Positions 52,250 to 61,396 of a DNA stretch of 64,000 nucleotides are shown here, piece by piece; positions within the stretch are counted from its first letter, which is position 1; the number at the start of each line of letters is the position of its first letter. The position numbers and the translations under genes were made by a program. Under the pieces are notes generated by a model. That model was not told the origin of the DNA. It ran no database searches and saw only the letters and a program-made list of their open reading frames with translations. Origin of the DNA: Paenibacillus borealis (GTDB lineage: Bacteria; Bacillota; Bacilli; Paenibacillales; Paenibacillaceae); the NCBI RefSeq assembly GCF_000758665.1, contig NZ_CP009285.1:5022001-5086000 (forward strand), given 5' to 3'.

Positions 52250-52723
52250 TTAGTTGCTGATCACGATGAACTGGCGGGGAAGCCATTCGAAATCCTCTTT
52301 CAGCTGAAATGCAGATAGGTGAATGTTACGGTCAAGCTCTTTGCACCTAGGCTCAAGGAAACGGTCTGTACCATAGGCCGTGCAGGAATAGAGTTCAACC
52401 TGTTCGCCAGGCAACAGGTTACTGTTCAGATAATGGAATAGCTCCGTCAGGCATTTCCTGCCTGTCACTTCAGCACCGGGATGCAGCTTCTGCTTCCCGG
52501 TGTTTATTGCGAAGCCCCCTCCATCGGGATTCACCTGGTAGACCAGCGCCTTCTTGAACAGATGCGAGGAGTCCTGGTTCGTCATAGGCCCACTTATATA
52601 CAGACCTGCCGCATCCTCTTCCGTCTCATAGACTTCAAACATCTTCTCCTCAAGTGTCCCCCTCTTTCCGAAAGAGCCTGTAGGAAGCTCGCGGTCATCT
52701 GTGTTATCAACCTCCCTGCGCAA
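52250..52723 (-). CDS. Hypothetical protein
   Basis: 157 residues at most. An internal ATG (MFEVYETEEDAAG, about residue 28) is preceded by GAGGAG only 3 nt away and may be the true start. Soluble, with FEVYETEEDAAGLYISG and LLPGEQVELYSCTAYG stretches. It ends 16 nt after the small membrane protein gene on the opposite strand. Family not recognised. Confidence 0.55.
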   Translation of the reverse strand: MRREVDNTDDRELPTGSFGKRGTLEEKMFEVYETEEDAAGLYISGPMTNQDSSHLFKKALVYQVNPDGGGFAINTGKQKLHPGAEVTGRKCLTELFHYLNSNLLPGEQVELYSCTAYGTDRFLEPRCKELDRNIHLSAFQLKEDFEWLPRQFIVISN

Positions 52724-52821
52724 GCATTCAGCCCTTTATTCTAGTGATACCTGCAATAATGTACTATAGCCATTTCCCTGCCGGGTGTATATTCATGTGA
52801 CTACTTCACCTGGAGGTCATC

Positions 52822-53403
52822 ATGAATATCGTTTCTTTTATCATCTATTGTATTGTGGTAACCTTCACACCCGGCCCTACCAATATTGTCATTCTATCCT
52901 CCGTGCAGCATCACGGGGCCAGAAAAACGATGGGTTACGTTGGAGGAGCCACCGTGGCATTCGGACTGCTGCTTGCCGCCTCCGCTCTGCTGAACCGCAT
53001 GCTTGCAGACTTCATTCCGCATATTCTCGACGTTATGCAGATCATCGGCAGCCTGTATATGCTCTATCTCGCCTATCAGGTCTACAGGATGGGCCGTAAC
53101 GAGTCCGCAGCTCAGCAATCCTCAGGCTTCGTCTCCGGGCTGCTGATGCAATTCGCCAATCCGAAGGTGCTGCTGTTCACGCTGACCGTTATCCCGGGAT
53201 ATGTTATGCCTTATTATAGTTCACCCGCAGCAGCCTTCATCTTCGTTATGGTAATTACTGTGATCGGGTTTCTGGCATTCACTACCTGGGTCATATTCGG
53301 CTCCATATTCAAGAGCTTTCTGCAGCGGCATCAGCGGGTGATGAATAGTATCATGGCACTTTTTCTAGTATACTCTGCTGTAATGGTATCCGGAATTATA
53401 TAG
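52822..53403 (+). CDS. LysE/RhtB-family amino acid exporter
   Basis: 193 residues, six hydrophobic helices. The N-terminal TPGPTNIVILSS motif and QFANPKVLLFTLTV mid-helix mark the LysE/YrhP family. It exports amino acids or their derivatives. GGAGG lies 6 nt before the ATG. The AraC gene starting 6 nt downstream is probably its regulator. Confidence 0.9.
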   Translation: MNIVSFIIYCIVVTFTPGPTNIVILSSVQHHGARKTMGYVGGATVAFGLLLAASALLNRMLADFIPHILDVMQIIGSLYMLYLAYQVYRMGRNESAAQQSSGFVSGLLMQFANPKVLLFTLTVIPGYVMPYYSSPAAAFIFVMVITVIGFLAFTTWVIFGSIFKSFLQRHQRVMNSIMALFLVYSAVMVSGII

Positions 53404-53409
53404 AGGGCG

Positions 53410-54192
53410 GTGATTAAGGTGGAACAATTCAATTATAGAAAGTCTGCAGAGATTCTCGCCTTATCGGCCAGCATGACGGATTTCACTTACAAAAAGCATT
53501 GTCACGAAGAATATGCCCTGGGCGTAACACTGCGCGGTATCCAGCAATACCATCTGGCCGGCAGCCTGCACTCCTCCCATCCGGGCGGTGTCATGTTGTT
53601 TAACCCCGAACAGTACCACGACGGCAATTCCTATGATAGAGAAGGTATTGATTATGTCATGCTCTATATCAAGCCGGACATGTTTGCAGAGATTCTGGGC
53701 AAGCAGGAACTGCGGTTCACCTCGCCTATCGTCTATGACAGGGAGCTGGCGCAATCCATCTATTCCTTGAATCAAGCGGTCCAGAATGGCGCTGACAGCG
53801 CACTTTGCAGTGAACTGCTGCTACAGCTGGCCCATCTGGCCGCCCACACCGAAATCGAAGCCGCCATGCATACCGATAATGCCTTTGTTCAGCAGGCCAA
53901 GGAAATGATGTACTACAGCCTCGGCCAAGTGCTTAAGCTTGATCACATCTCACAGGAGTTAGGCCTGTCCAAATACCAGTTCATCCGCGAGTTCAAATCA
54001 CATACAGGCATCTCGCCTTACCAATTCTTCCTGAACTGCAAGGTTGAGCATGCCAGACAATCGATCGAGAAGACCAAAGATGTCTATTCGGCAGTAGCGG
54101 AATGCGGCTTCACAGACCTGACTCACCTGAACCGCCATTTCAAAAGTGTCTTCGGCCTTACAGCCTATGAATACATGTCACAGCTGGCTTAA
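53410..54192 (+). CDS. AraC-family regulator of the LysE exporter
   Basis: 260 residues. Cupin-like N-terminus (KKHCHEEYALGVTLRGIQQYHLAG, VMLFNPEQYHDG) and C-terminal AraC helix-turn-helix pair (LKLDHISQELGLSKYQFIREFKSHTG; AVAECGFTDLTHLNRHFKSVFG). This pairing with a LysE exporter is common for amino-acid-sensing AraC proteins. The GTG at 53419 has a better ribosome binding site than that at 53410. Confidence 0.92.
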   Translation: MIKVEQFNYRKSAEILALSASMTDFTYKKHCHEEYALGVTLRGIQQYHLAGSLHSSHPGGVMLFNPEQYHDGNSYDREGIDYVMLYIKPDMFAEILGKQELRFTSPIVYDRELAQSIYSLNQAVQNGADSALCSELLLQLAHLAAHTEIEAAMHTDNAFVQQAKEMMYYSLGQVLKLDHISQELGLSKYQFIREFKSHTGISPYQFFLNCKVEHARQSIEKTKDVYSAVAECGFTDLTHLNRHFKSVFGLTAYEYMSQLA

Positions 54193-54243
54193 TCCGCGCA
54201 TCCCTCAATATTACCGGTGCCTTGAGTGCAGCATCCCACTCTG

Positions 54244-54702
54244 TTACTCTGCCGCCATCACCTTATCCAGCTGCGCCAGCACCATCGGCCACGCCTGCTC
54301 ATGCCGGTCCCTGGATTCCGCATCCGGGAAGCCGGCATGGAACAGGCGAAGCAGCGTGGCAGATCCTTGAATCTCAAACTCTACCCGGACCACCGTTTCC
54401 GCCCCCTTCGTCCCTCCCGCACCTGTAACCCAGGTCAATTCCACCAGACGGTCCTGCTCAAGGCTCAGAAACCGCCCATAATGCGGGTAACGTTGTTCCT
54501 CATGCCTGGTCTCGAAGAAGAACGGAGTATTCACGAGGCCCTCCATGATCAGCGTTCCCGGCGCCGCGAACCAGCGGTCGAACTGCTTCGTCCAAGCCTT
54601 GTACAGGACTTCGGGTGAGGCTGTCATCAGGCGATCCACACTCAGGTTAAACAGTCTGGATGTAAGATCAGGTGCATTTGCGGCCATGGTCATTGTAATC
54701 AT
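54244..54702 (-). CDS. AHSA1/SRPBCC-family protein
   Basis: 152 residues with the START-like helix-grip pattern: LTASPEVLYKAWT-type N-terminal segment, YGRFLSLEQDRLVELTWV and a C-terminal AWPMVLAQLDKVM helix. Such proteins bind hydrophobic ligands or act as Hsp90 co-chaperone-like domains; no specific role can be assigned. The ATG at 54693 fits the AAGGG site best. Confidence 0.82.
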   Translation of the reverse strand: MITMTMAANAPDLTSRLFNLSVDRLMTASPEVLYKAWTKQFDRWFAAPGTLIMEGLVNTPFFFETRHEEQRYPHYGRFLSLEQDRLVELTWVTGAGGTKGAETVVRVEFEIQGSATLLRLFHAGFPDAESRDRHEQAWPMVLAQLDKVMAAE

Positions 54703-54710
54703 CCCTTCAT

Positions 54711-55985
54711 CTATTCGATGTCAACTTCTACAAAGCGGTTGATTGCGGCATTCATATAATACAGCTTATTATCCACGATATGGATATATAAGGTCTTGTC
54801 ATCGCCCAGCTTCTCGCTGGTATAATCGCTAAGATTGAGCCGGAACAGCTTCTTGCTGTACTCGGAGTAATTGCTGAAGTACAAATAGTTTCCGCTCAGG
54901 TTCATCTCCCTGCCATTCAAAGCGGAAATTTGAGTTAATCCGGTTCCATCTATGTTCATCGTATATACATGCTCTTTGTAATTGAAGTACATGATATCAT
55001 CTTTCATCACTATATTAGTGATGTATCCGCCATCCAGCAGCTTCTTCTTGTGGCTCCCGTCAAGATCCATGACAAACAGCTTGCTGAAGTCAATCGTATA
55101 GTAGATCTTGCCGCCATACACCGCCAGGCTGGATACCCCGTACTGTTCAAGCACCGTTCTGGAGCTGCCGTCGGTCTTCATCCGGTATAGCGGTTTATTC
55201 ATTGAGGAGTTCCCCTGCGTGAAGTAGATCCAGTCATCAACAACCGACACGAGGTTCTTCCCGACGGCAAAATCCCGAATCATCGTCCGTTCCGACCCGT
55301 CCGTATTCATGCTGAACAGCTTGTTGTTGTCGCCCGTATAATACAGCTTTCCGCCTACAAGATTAATATAAGCTGCAAATTCGTCATCGCTGAGCTTCTG
55401 AAGATCAGTACCGTCCTTCTTCTGTTTATAGAGCCTCCCCGAGTCTTGCGGATTATTGAAATAGATCCATTCATTGTCCGCCGCATACAAGCCCCAATTG
55501 TTGAGATTGCCCACCGAATTCCCTGTTACACCAGGACCGGCGGGTTGTACGGATTCTTCCTGCGTGATCTCGACCTGACCGTTTGCGTAGGTGACCGTTG
55601 CTTCAAAAACCTCAGAAAGCACCCGGAGCGGCACCAGCATTCTTCCATTCACCAGTCTCGGAGCGGCTGCCAGCGTGAAGGGCTGCTGGTTCTTGTAGGC
55701 TGCGGTAGACCCCGCCGTTATACTCAGCGTAATGGTTCCTTTGGAGATTATGATTGCTTTATTGTTCCCCGGAACAATCATCCCGCCCAGCTCATCCGCC
55801 ACGAAGCGGAGGGGAACATACACCGTCCCCTGATCATTTACCGGCTGCACATCGAAATTCACCAGCTGGCCGTTGACTGTAACCGTAACCCCCGGCTGTA
55901 CAGCCGGAGCAGCGAAGCCTGTCGCCGTACCGGTTAAGCTAAGCAGCAGCGGGGCAATAATAATCCATTTCCTCAATGAGAACAC
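54711..55985 (-). CDS. Secreted copper-amine-oxidase-N / DUF5050 propeller protein
   Basis: 424 residues with a Sec signal peptide. Residues ~30-145 form a Cu_amine_oxidN1 stalk domain (VPLRFVADELGG, MLVPLRVLSEVFEATV). The rest is a DUF5050-type repeat region with YFNNPQDSGRLYKQKKDGT, YYTGDNNKLFSMNTDG and LYRMKTDGSSRTV, likely a six-bladed propeller. Such stalk proteins are abundant in Paenibacillus and sit in the cell wall; function unknown. Confidence 0.85.
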   Translation of the reverse strand: MFSLRKWIIIAPLLLSLTGTATGFAAPAVQPGVTVTVNGQLVNFDVQPVNDQGTVYVPLRFVADELGGMIVPGNNKAIIISKGTITLSITAGSTAAYKNQQPFTLAAAPRLVNGRMLVPLRVLSEVFEATVTYANGQVEITQEESVQPAGPGVTGNSVGNLNNWGLYAADNEWIYFNNPQDSGRLYKQKKDGTDLQKLSDDEFAAYINLVGGKLYYTGDNNKLFSMNTDGSERTMIRDFAVGKNLVSVVDDWIYFTQGNSSMNKPLYRMKTDGSSRTVLEQYGVSSLAVYGGKIYYTIDFSKLFVMDLDGSHKKKLLDGGYITNIVMKDDIMYFNYKEHVYTMNIDGTGLTQISALNGREMNLSGNYLYFSNYSEYSKKLFRLNLSDYTSEKLGDDKTLYIHIVDNKLYYMNAAINRFVEVDIE

Positions 55986-56141
55986 CTCTCAGATATTTAT
56001 TTCTGAACTGACAGCTCCTATGTATTCTACACCTCCATTCATCATTCTTCCACAATATCAATAAATCTCCATCCGGAAGATTGGCGTCCGCACACACAAT
56101 ATTCACTTTACAAGTTCTTGCATATGGTTTATTTTAACATT

Positions 56142-56167
56142 AAGTCGTCATTAAATGTTGACGACTT
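56142..56167 (+). promoter_or_regulatory. Candidate operator of the ArsR-type regulator
   Basis: Perfect inverted repeat AAGTCGTCA-N8-TGACGACTT overlapping a TTGACG -35 box (56158-56163). AT-rich -10 sequences follow 17-19 nt downstream. Confidence 0.65.
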
Positions 56168-56220
56168 CAACCTAATATTTAATATTAAATTTAATCACTG
56201 AACTGGAGGACCTTAGCCTT

Positions 56221-57348
56221 ATGAATGATACTTTGCAGGAGACCTTACTGAAGAATATCCGTTTTGCGTACAACGAAGCTGTCGAGCTTGTGGTTTCCAT
56301 GGCAATGCTTGCATGTGAAGACCAGGTGGCAGACTTGGCCAAGGATTACAAAATCGAAACCGATGAGCTGCTGGGAACCTACTTCGAGGATGCACGCAGA
56401 TTATTGTCACCTCACTTCACCCGTGAGCTGATGTTTTTCTTCCGGTATGACTTCTTTCATAATGCCCTGGATTTCCCCTTATTCGAATCAGTCTTCACTC
56501 ACCGGGAAGCGCTGACCGCAGAGGAGTTGATTAACCGGCTGGAGAACAGCTCTGCGGAGCATATCGTTTCAGAGATGGTCTACGGCGTCTACAACGATAA
56601 TATGGAGGCATTATTGAAAGGCAACGATTGGGAGATTGTCAAAAAGGATCTTGTGGCGCTTACAGATCTGGTGTCCAACACAAAACCTCAACCGGAGGTT
56701 GCAGAAGCTCATGCGCCGCTGCTTGAATGTCTTGCTCATCCTCAGGAGACCAAGCTGCGGTATCTGCAGCTTTTGCGTCAATTCAACCAGGATGTTTTTG
56801 CTCACTGGAAAGAACGGATCCGTGAGCTTTCCGAGCAGGCCTCCCGCAAGTATGAGGCCCAGTTCCTTAGCAATCCGGAGGCTTTCATTCGTGAAGTCCA
56901 CAAGAATGAGCCTTCACTGTTCGACATCCCTACCACTTTCCATGTCAGCTTTGTCTCACAGGTCAACAACAGCTTCTTACAGTTCCATACGGATGCCGGA
57001 CGGGTCGGCTGGGTCATTTTCGGCGTACATAATGACCGGGTATACGGACCTGCAGCAGACAGGGAGAAAACTGAATTATTCCTCAAAACCTTCTCGGATA
57101 AACGGCGGCTGGACTTCCTGATGTTATTGAAGCAGCGTCCACACTATGGCCAGGAAATTGCCACAGCCCTCGGTATTACACCTGCTGCTGTGAAATATCA
57201 TTCCAATTTCCTGTTCTTCCTGGATTTGCTGGACATCCAGCGGATGGATCACCGGCTGTATTACGTGCTTAGAACCGATACTTTGCGCAGTCTGCTAGCA
57301 TTGACGGCTAAAGTTATGCTGGACAAAGACTATTTCATAAATGGATAA
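56221..57348 (+). CDS. ArsR-type helix-turn-helix regulator with long N-terminal domain
   Basis: 375 residues. The C-terminal part holds the winged helix (RLDFLMLLKQRPHYGQEIATALGITPAAVKYHSNFL), unusual in position. The N-terminal ~280 residues are mostly helical with no known catalytic motif, matching a DUF5937-like arrangement. GGAGG precedes the ATG. It is the first gene of an operon with two ABC exporters and likely responds to their substrate. Confidence 0.75.
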   Translation: MNDTLQETLLKNIRFAYNEAVELVVSMAMLACEDQVADLAKDYKIETDELLGTYFEDARRLLSPHFTRELMFFFRYDFFHNALDFPLFESVFTHREALTAEELINRLENSSAEHIVSEMVYGVYNDNMEALLKGNDWEIVKKDLVALTDLVSNTKPQPEVAEAHAPLLECLAHPQETKLRYLQLLRQFNQDVFAHWKERIRELSEQASRKYEAQFLSNPEAFIREVHKNEPSLFDIPTTFHVSFVSQVNNSFLQFHTDAGRVGWVIFGVHNDRVYGPAADREKTELFLKTFSDKRRLDFLMLLKQRPHYGQEIATALGITPAAVKYHSNFLFFLDLLDIQRMDHRLYYVLRTDTLRSLLALTAKVMLDKDYFING

Positions 57349-57364
57349 CACGGGAGGGGTCCAC

Positions 57365-59215
57365 TTGAACGGGATTACGAATACCGGGACAACGCCGCTG
57401 AATGAACAGCCCGCCGCTGCCCAGAATACATTTATCCGGTTGCTGAAGCTCGGCAAACCCTATACAGGCTGGTACATCATTCTGTGTGTTCTGGCAGCAG
57501 TCATCTCACTCACAACTGTAGGTCTGGCTGAGTCGCTGCGGCGGATTATCAATGCGGCAACCAACCACAATACTTCCGGTCTGACAGCGGGAATGGCCTT
57601 TGCTGCTGTCATCGTAATTACGGATGCCGGAGCCAACTTTCTGAATACATATCTCTCAGGGCTGCTGGAGATCAAATCCACCTCTAAGCTTCAGATCTCC
57701 ATGCTGACAAGAATACTGAATGTTCAGATGAAGGATCTGGACCGTTATCATTCCGCCGATCTGATCAGCCGGATGAATGACTCTGCTCCAGCCGCACAGC
57801 AGGGGATAAACCGGAAGACGATTGACCTGATCAGCAATCTGCTGCAAATCACATTTCTGCTCACTTATCTTCTGTCCCTGCAATTCGCTCTAACACTGGG
57901 GACAATTATTATCTGTGCCCTGGTCCCGCTGGTGATGCTCCCCTTCACTTCCCGCCTTCGTACGATGAATGAACAGCGGCAGAGTATTGAAAGCGCTCAG
58001 CAGGCATTCGTCCAGGATTCGATACAGGGTGCTGAGGTCGTGCGTGCCTTCTCCCTTGCCCCCCGTCTGCTCCGGCAGTTCACGGGCAGAGTCCGGCAAT
58101 TCAACACCGTTCACCTGCCCGTCTCACGGATAGAGGCTGTAGGTTACAATATGCCATTGGCCGTTATTCTTGGCGGATTGCTGTACGTTCTCTCCTATGG
58201 CGGTTACCTGGTCATCGGCGGCCGGCTGGATGTGGGTGCCGTTGCCGCGTTTCTGATCTGCTTCGAGCAAATCTCGAATCCGGTATCGAAGCTTGCTAAC
58301 CTTTGGACTGAACTGCAGTCTTCATTGGCACAGGGGAAACGTTTATTTGAGGTGATGGATTTATCTGAAGAAGACGGCAATTCTGCTGGTCTTAAGACGG
58401 CAGGAATGCAGGATGAAGCATGGACTGAGGGAGTCAATCTGACCGTTGCCGGACAGCAGCCGCTTACATTCAGCAATGTCAGCTTCGGTTATGGACAAAC
58501 GAAGGTGCTAACGGATATTCATCTGCGGATTGAGCCGGGAAAGGTTACCGCCTTCGCCGGAGCCAGCGGGAGCGGCAAGAGCACCATTCTTCAGCTTATG
58601 CTTGCCGCTTATGCGCCTGACGGAGGAAGCATTCATCATGGCCGTGTGTCCTTACAAGCCATTCCGCCGCGTAGCTGGCGCAGCCGTATCGCCTATGTAT
58701 CCCAGGAGCCTTATCTGTTCTCTGGAACACTATACGAGAATATTGTCTGGGGACGGCCGGAAGCCTCCCGTGAAGAGGTGATCGCCGCCGCGCAGAATGC
58801 AGGCATCCATGAATTCATTATGCGGACTCCCCTGCAGTATGAGACGGTCATCGGAGAAAGAGGGCTTACGCTGTCGGGAGGTGAGCGCCAGCGGCTCTCC
58901 ATTGCCCGGGCTTTCGTCCGTGAGCCGGGACTGCTGCTGCTGGATGAACCTACGGCTGCGCTTGACAGCCATAATGAGGAGATTGTCCAGCAGGCCTTGC
59001 GCGTACTGATGACGAACCGGACAACGGTTGTGGTCGCCCACCGGCTGTCAACCATCAGGCACGCGGATCATATCTACTTCATGGAGGATGGAGCAATTGT
59101 TGAACAGGGTACACATGGGGAGCTAATGGCTCTGCAGGGCAAATATCACGCTATGGCCCAGGCGGGCGTCCAGACAGAGGCTGCCGCCGGAGGAGGAATA
59201 TCTAATGAATATTAA
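57365..59215 (+). CDS. ABC exporter half-transporter, subunit 1
   Basis: About 616 residues: six-helix membrane domain and ATPase domain with Walker A GASGSGKST, signature LSGGERQRL and Walker B LLLLDEPTAALD. I prefer the TTG at 57365, since GGGAGGGG lies 5 nt upstream; an ATG at 57341 overlaps the regulator end and has no ribosome binding site. It overlaps subunit 2 by 11 nt, so both probably form a BmrCD/LmrCD-type heterodimeric drug exporter. Confidence 0.9.
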   Translation: MNGITNTGTTPLNEQPAAAQNTFIRLLKLGKPYTGWYIILCVLAAVISLTTVGLAESLRRIINAATNHNTSGLTAGMAFAAVIVITDAGANFLNTYLSGLLEIKSTSKLQISMLTRILNVQMKDLDRYHSADLISRMNDSAPAAQQGINRKTIDLISNLLQITFLLTYLLSLQFALTLGTIIICALVPLVMLPFTSRLRTMNEQRQSIESAQQAFVQDSIQGAEVVRAFSLAPRLLRQFTGRVRQFNTVHLPVSRIEAVGYNMPLAVILGGLLYVLSYGGYLVIGGRLDVGAVAAFLICFEQISNPVSKLANLWTELQSSLAQGKRLFEVMDLSEEDGNSAGLKTAGMQDEAWTEGVNLTVAGQQPLTFSNVSFGYGQTKVLTDIHLRIEPGKVTAFAGASGSGKSTILQLMLAAYAPDGGSIHHGRVSLQAIPPRSWRSRIAYVSQEPYLFSGTLYENIVWGRPEASREEVIAAAQNAGIHEFIMRTPLQYETVIGERGLTLSGGERQRLSIARAFVREPGLLLLDEPTAALDSHNEEIVQQALRVLMTNRTTVVVAHRLSTIRHADHIYFMEDGAIVEQGTHGELMALQGKYHAMAQAGVQTEAAAGGGISNEY

Positions 59216-61067
59216 CTCATCTTCATCCGGCCGAATCCGGCTCCGGGTAGCCCTCAAGCGGCTGCTTCCTTATGTCAAGCCATACCGGATCGGCTTCCTG
59301 GCAGCTATATTGCTGCTAATGGCCAGGCTTGCCCTGGATGTCGGGTTTGCTACGATTCAGCAGGTTTTCATAGATACAATTAACAGTACCAATATGCAGT
59401 CACTGACACGGATAACCCTAATTTGTTCGCTGGCCTGCTTCCTGATCATTGTCTGTCTTATGCTTCAGCATTACCTCCGCTTCACAGTGCACAGCCGGAT
59501 CGCCTGGGATTTCCGGACGAAGCTGTTTGATGCCAGCCACCGGCTCACTTACCGCCAGCTGGAAACCATGCATTCCGGAGATTTGACCTCACGCAACACC
59601 AAGGATGCCGGAGCTGCCATGGGGATGATCAGCAGCCTGGTCTACGATTTGGGTTATAATCTGCTGCTCTGCCTGGTTGCATTTCTGTATCTGGCCCATA
59701 TGGATGTCTGGCTTGCACTCCTTGCGCTGGGCACGGGCCCTGTTGTATTTCTGTCCGGACGTTTCTTTGACCGCAGGCTGCGCAAGCTATACACACAAAT
59801 CTATGCCCAGGAAGCCTTGCTGCGGGGAATCCTGCAGGAGACCCTCCAGGGCATGAAGGTTATCCGTTCATTTTCACTGGAGAATACCCTGCTGAGCAGG
59901 TATGCAGCAGAACGCGGGCAGCTGAACCGGCTGCAGAAGCAAAAAACGCTGCTGAACGCACTGCTCTGGCATTCTTCTGCATTCATCAACAATGTTGTAA
60001 TGATCAGCTGCGCGATCCTTATTGCCAGGTCGGCGCTGCGGGGAGAGACCTCAGCGGGTGAAGTGCTTGCCTTCATCATCCTGATGGGGCGTGTACAGTG
60101 GCCATTCGTCCATATGTCGCAGACTTGGGGCGGGGTACAGGAATCACTTGGTGCGGCTGACCGTGTATTCGAGATTCTTGATGCTCCCCGGGAAGGAGAA
60201 TCCTCTGGTTACGGGCAGGCTCCAGTTACTGCAGCAGCAGCAGCAGCAGTTGCAGCTTCCAGTGAAGCTCCGGTGCTACATATACAGGGGCTGCACTACA
60301 GCTTCGCAGGCCCCCAGTCCAAGGAGGGAAGCTGCCTGAGCGGGATCCATCTTGAGCTGAAGCATGGCGAGACTGTTGCTGTTGTCGGCCCCAGCGGCTC
60401 AGGCAAGACGACACTTGTACGGTTGTGCTGCGGACTCTACGAACCGGAGGCCGGAAGCATTACCGTGTGCGGGAATTCCGTACACGATCAGCTCGAAGCG
60501 GCCCGCCGGATGATCTCCTACGTGCCGCAGAATCCCTACTTATTCTCCGGCAGCATCCGGGAGAATATCGCATTCAGCGCTGATCATGCCAGCGATGAAG
60601 CAATCAGGGAAGCTGCCCGCCTTGCAGGTGCAGATGAATTCATTATGCGTCTGCCCGAAGGATACGACACATTGATCGGTGAACACGGCTCTACTCTATC
60701 AGGCGGTCAACGGCAGCGCCTTGCTATCGCCAGAGCCTTTCTGCGTAATGCGCCGCTTCTGCTGCTGGATGAAGCGACCTCGGCACTCGATAATGAGTCC
60801 GAACGGCTGGTTCAGCAATCGCTTGATCTGCTGATGAAAGACAGGACCACCCTTGTGATAGCCCACAGGCTGTCAACAGTGCGTGAAGCCTCACGGATCA
60901 TTGTTCTGGATCATGGGGCAATTGTCGAAGAAGGCACACATGATTCTCTCATGGAACAGAACGGACTCTATGCGGATCTGTATCATTTACAGTTTAGAGC
61001 AGCTCCGGTTGAAGAACTGGAATCCGCACCCTATACGGAATCCCTCACTTCTGTATTGCCGGCATAA
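59205..61067 (+). CDS. ABC exporter half-transporter, subunit 2
   Basis: 620 residues: six-helix membrane domain, linker with a polyalanine run (CAG/GCA repeat at 60226-60252), and ATPase with Walker [10 protein letters not shown], signature LSGGQRQRL and Walker B LLLLDEATSALD. All motifs look functional, so the pair has two consensus ATP sites. GAGGAGG precedes the ATG. Confidence 0.92.
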   Translation: MNINSSSSGRIRLRVALKRLLPYVKPYRIGFLAAILLLMARLALDVGFATIQQVFIDTINSTNMQSLTRITLICSLACFLIIVCLMLQHYLRFTVHSRIAWDFRTKLFDASHRLTYRQLETMHSGDLTSRNTKDAGAAMGMISSLVYDLGYNLLLCLVAFLYLAHMDVWLALLALGTGPVVFLSGRFFDRRLRKLYTQIYAQEALLRGILQETLQGMKVIRSFSLENTLLSRYAAERGQLNRLQKQKTLLNALLWHSSAFINNVVMISCAILIARSALRGETSAGEVLAFIILMGRVQWPFVHMSQTWGGVQESLGAADRVFEILDAPREGESSGYGQAPVTAAAAAAVAASSEAPVLHIQGLHYSFAGPQSKEGSCLSGIHLELKHGETVAVVGPSGSGKTTLVRLCCGLYEPEAGSITVCGNSVHDQLEAARRMISYVPQNPYLFSGSIRENIAFSADHASDEAIREAARLAGADEFIMRLPEGYDTLIGEHGSTLSGGQRQRLAIARAFLRNAPLLLLDEATSALDNESERLVQQSLDLLMKDRTTLVIAHRLSTVREASRIIVLDHGAIVEEGTHDSLMEQNGLYADLYHLQFRAAPVEELESAPYTESLTSVLPA

Positions 61068-61105
61068 CATAACATTAGTTATTCTTGGGAACAGATCACA
61101 AATAC

Positions 61106-61156
61106 AGACGAAGACCCCGGCAGTCCGTGTCCGCACGGCTGCCGGAGTCTTAGTCT
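61106..61156 (+). terminator. Terminator of the ABC exporter operon
   Basis: Long hairpin (AGAC.AAGAC.CCGGCAG / CTGCCGG.GTCTT.GTCT) followed by GCTTTTC, 40 nt after the stop. Confidence 0.8.
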
Positions 61157-61174
61157 GCTTTTCAGGCTCAAATA

Positions 61175-61355
61175 GAAATGTTGTACGTTTTGCAACTCGG
61201 GCTTATGATAACTGAGTGTTTGGGAGGATTGTTGTATGAAATACAGGAATTCACCCATCTATCGGCGTGATGACGGAGGAATGCTGCATTTCGTACAACA
61301 ATTTGCGGTTAAGGCTGATATTACAAGGGAATTGTTGTACTTCGTGCAACACTTC
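61175..61355. repeat. Four ~51-bp-spaced imperfect palindromes
   Basis: Cores GTTGTA-CGTTT-TGCAAC, TGTAT-GAA-ATACA, TGCTGCA-TTTCG-TACAACA and TGTTGTA-CTTCG-TGCAACA are centred near 61188, 61239, 61291 and 61342 (51, 52, 51 bp apart). The gap 61068-61396 otherwise contains only the terminator. Confidence 0.75.
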
Positions 61356-61396
61356 CACCATAGAAGGTTGTGCGAAGCCCCCGCACTTTTTTATTC

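Noticed and set aside
60226-60252. CAG/GCA microsatellite as a regulatory repeat
   Set aside because: It is in frame and encodes a polyalanine linker between the membrane and ATPase domains; probably just slippage-prone coding DNA.
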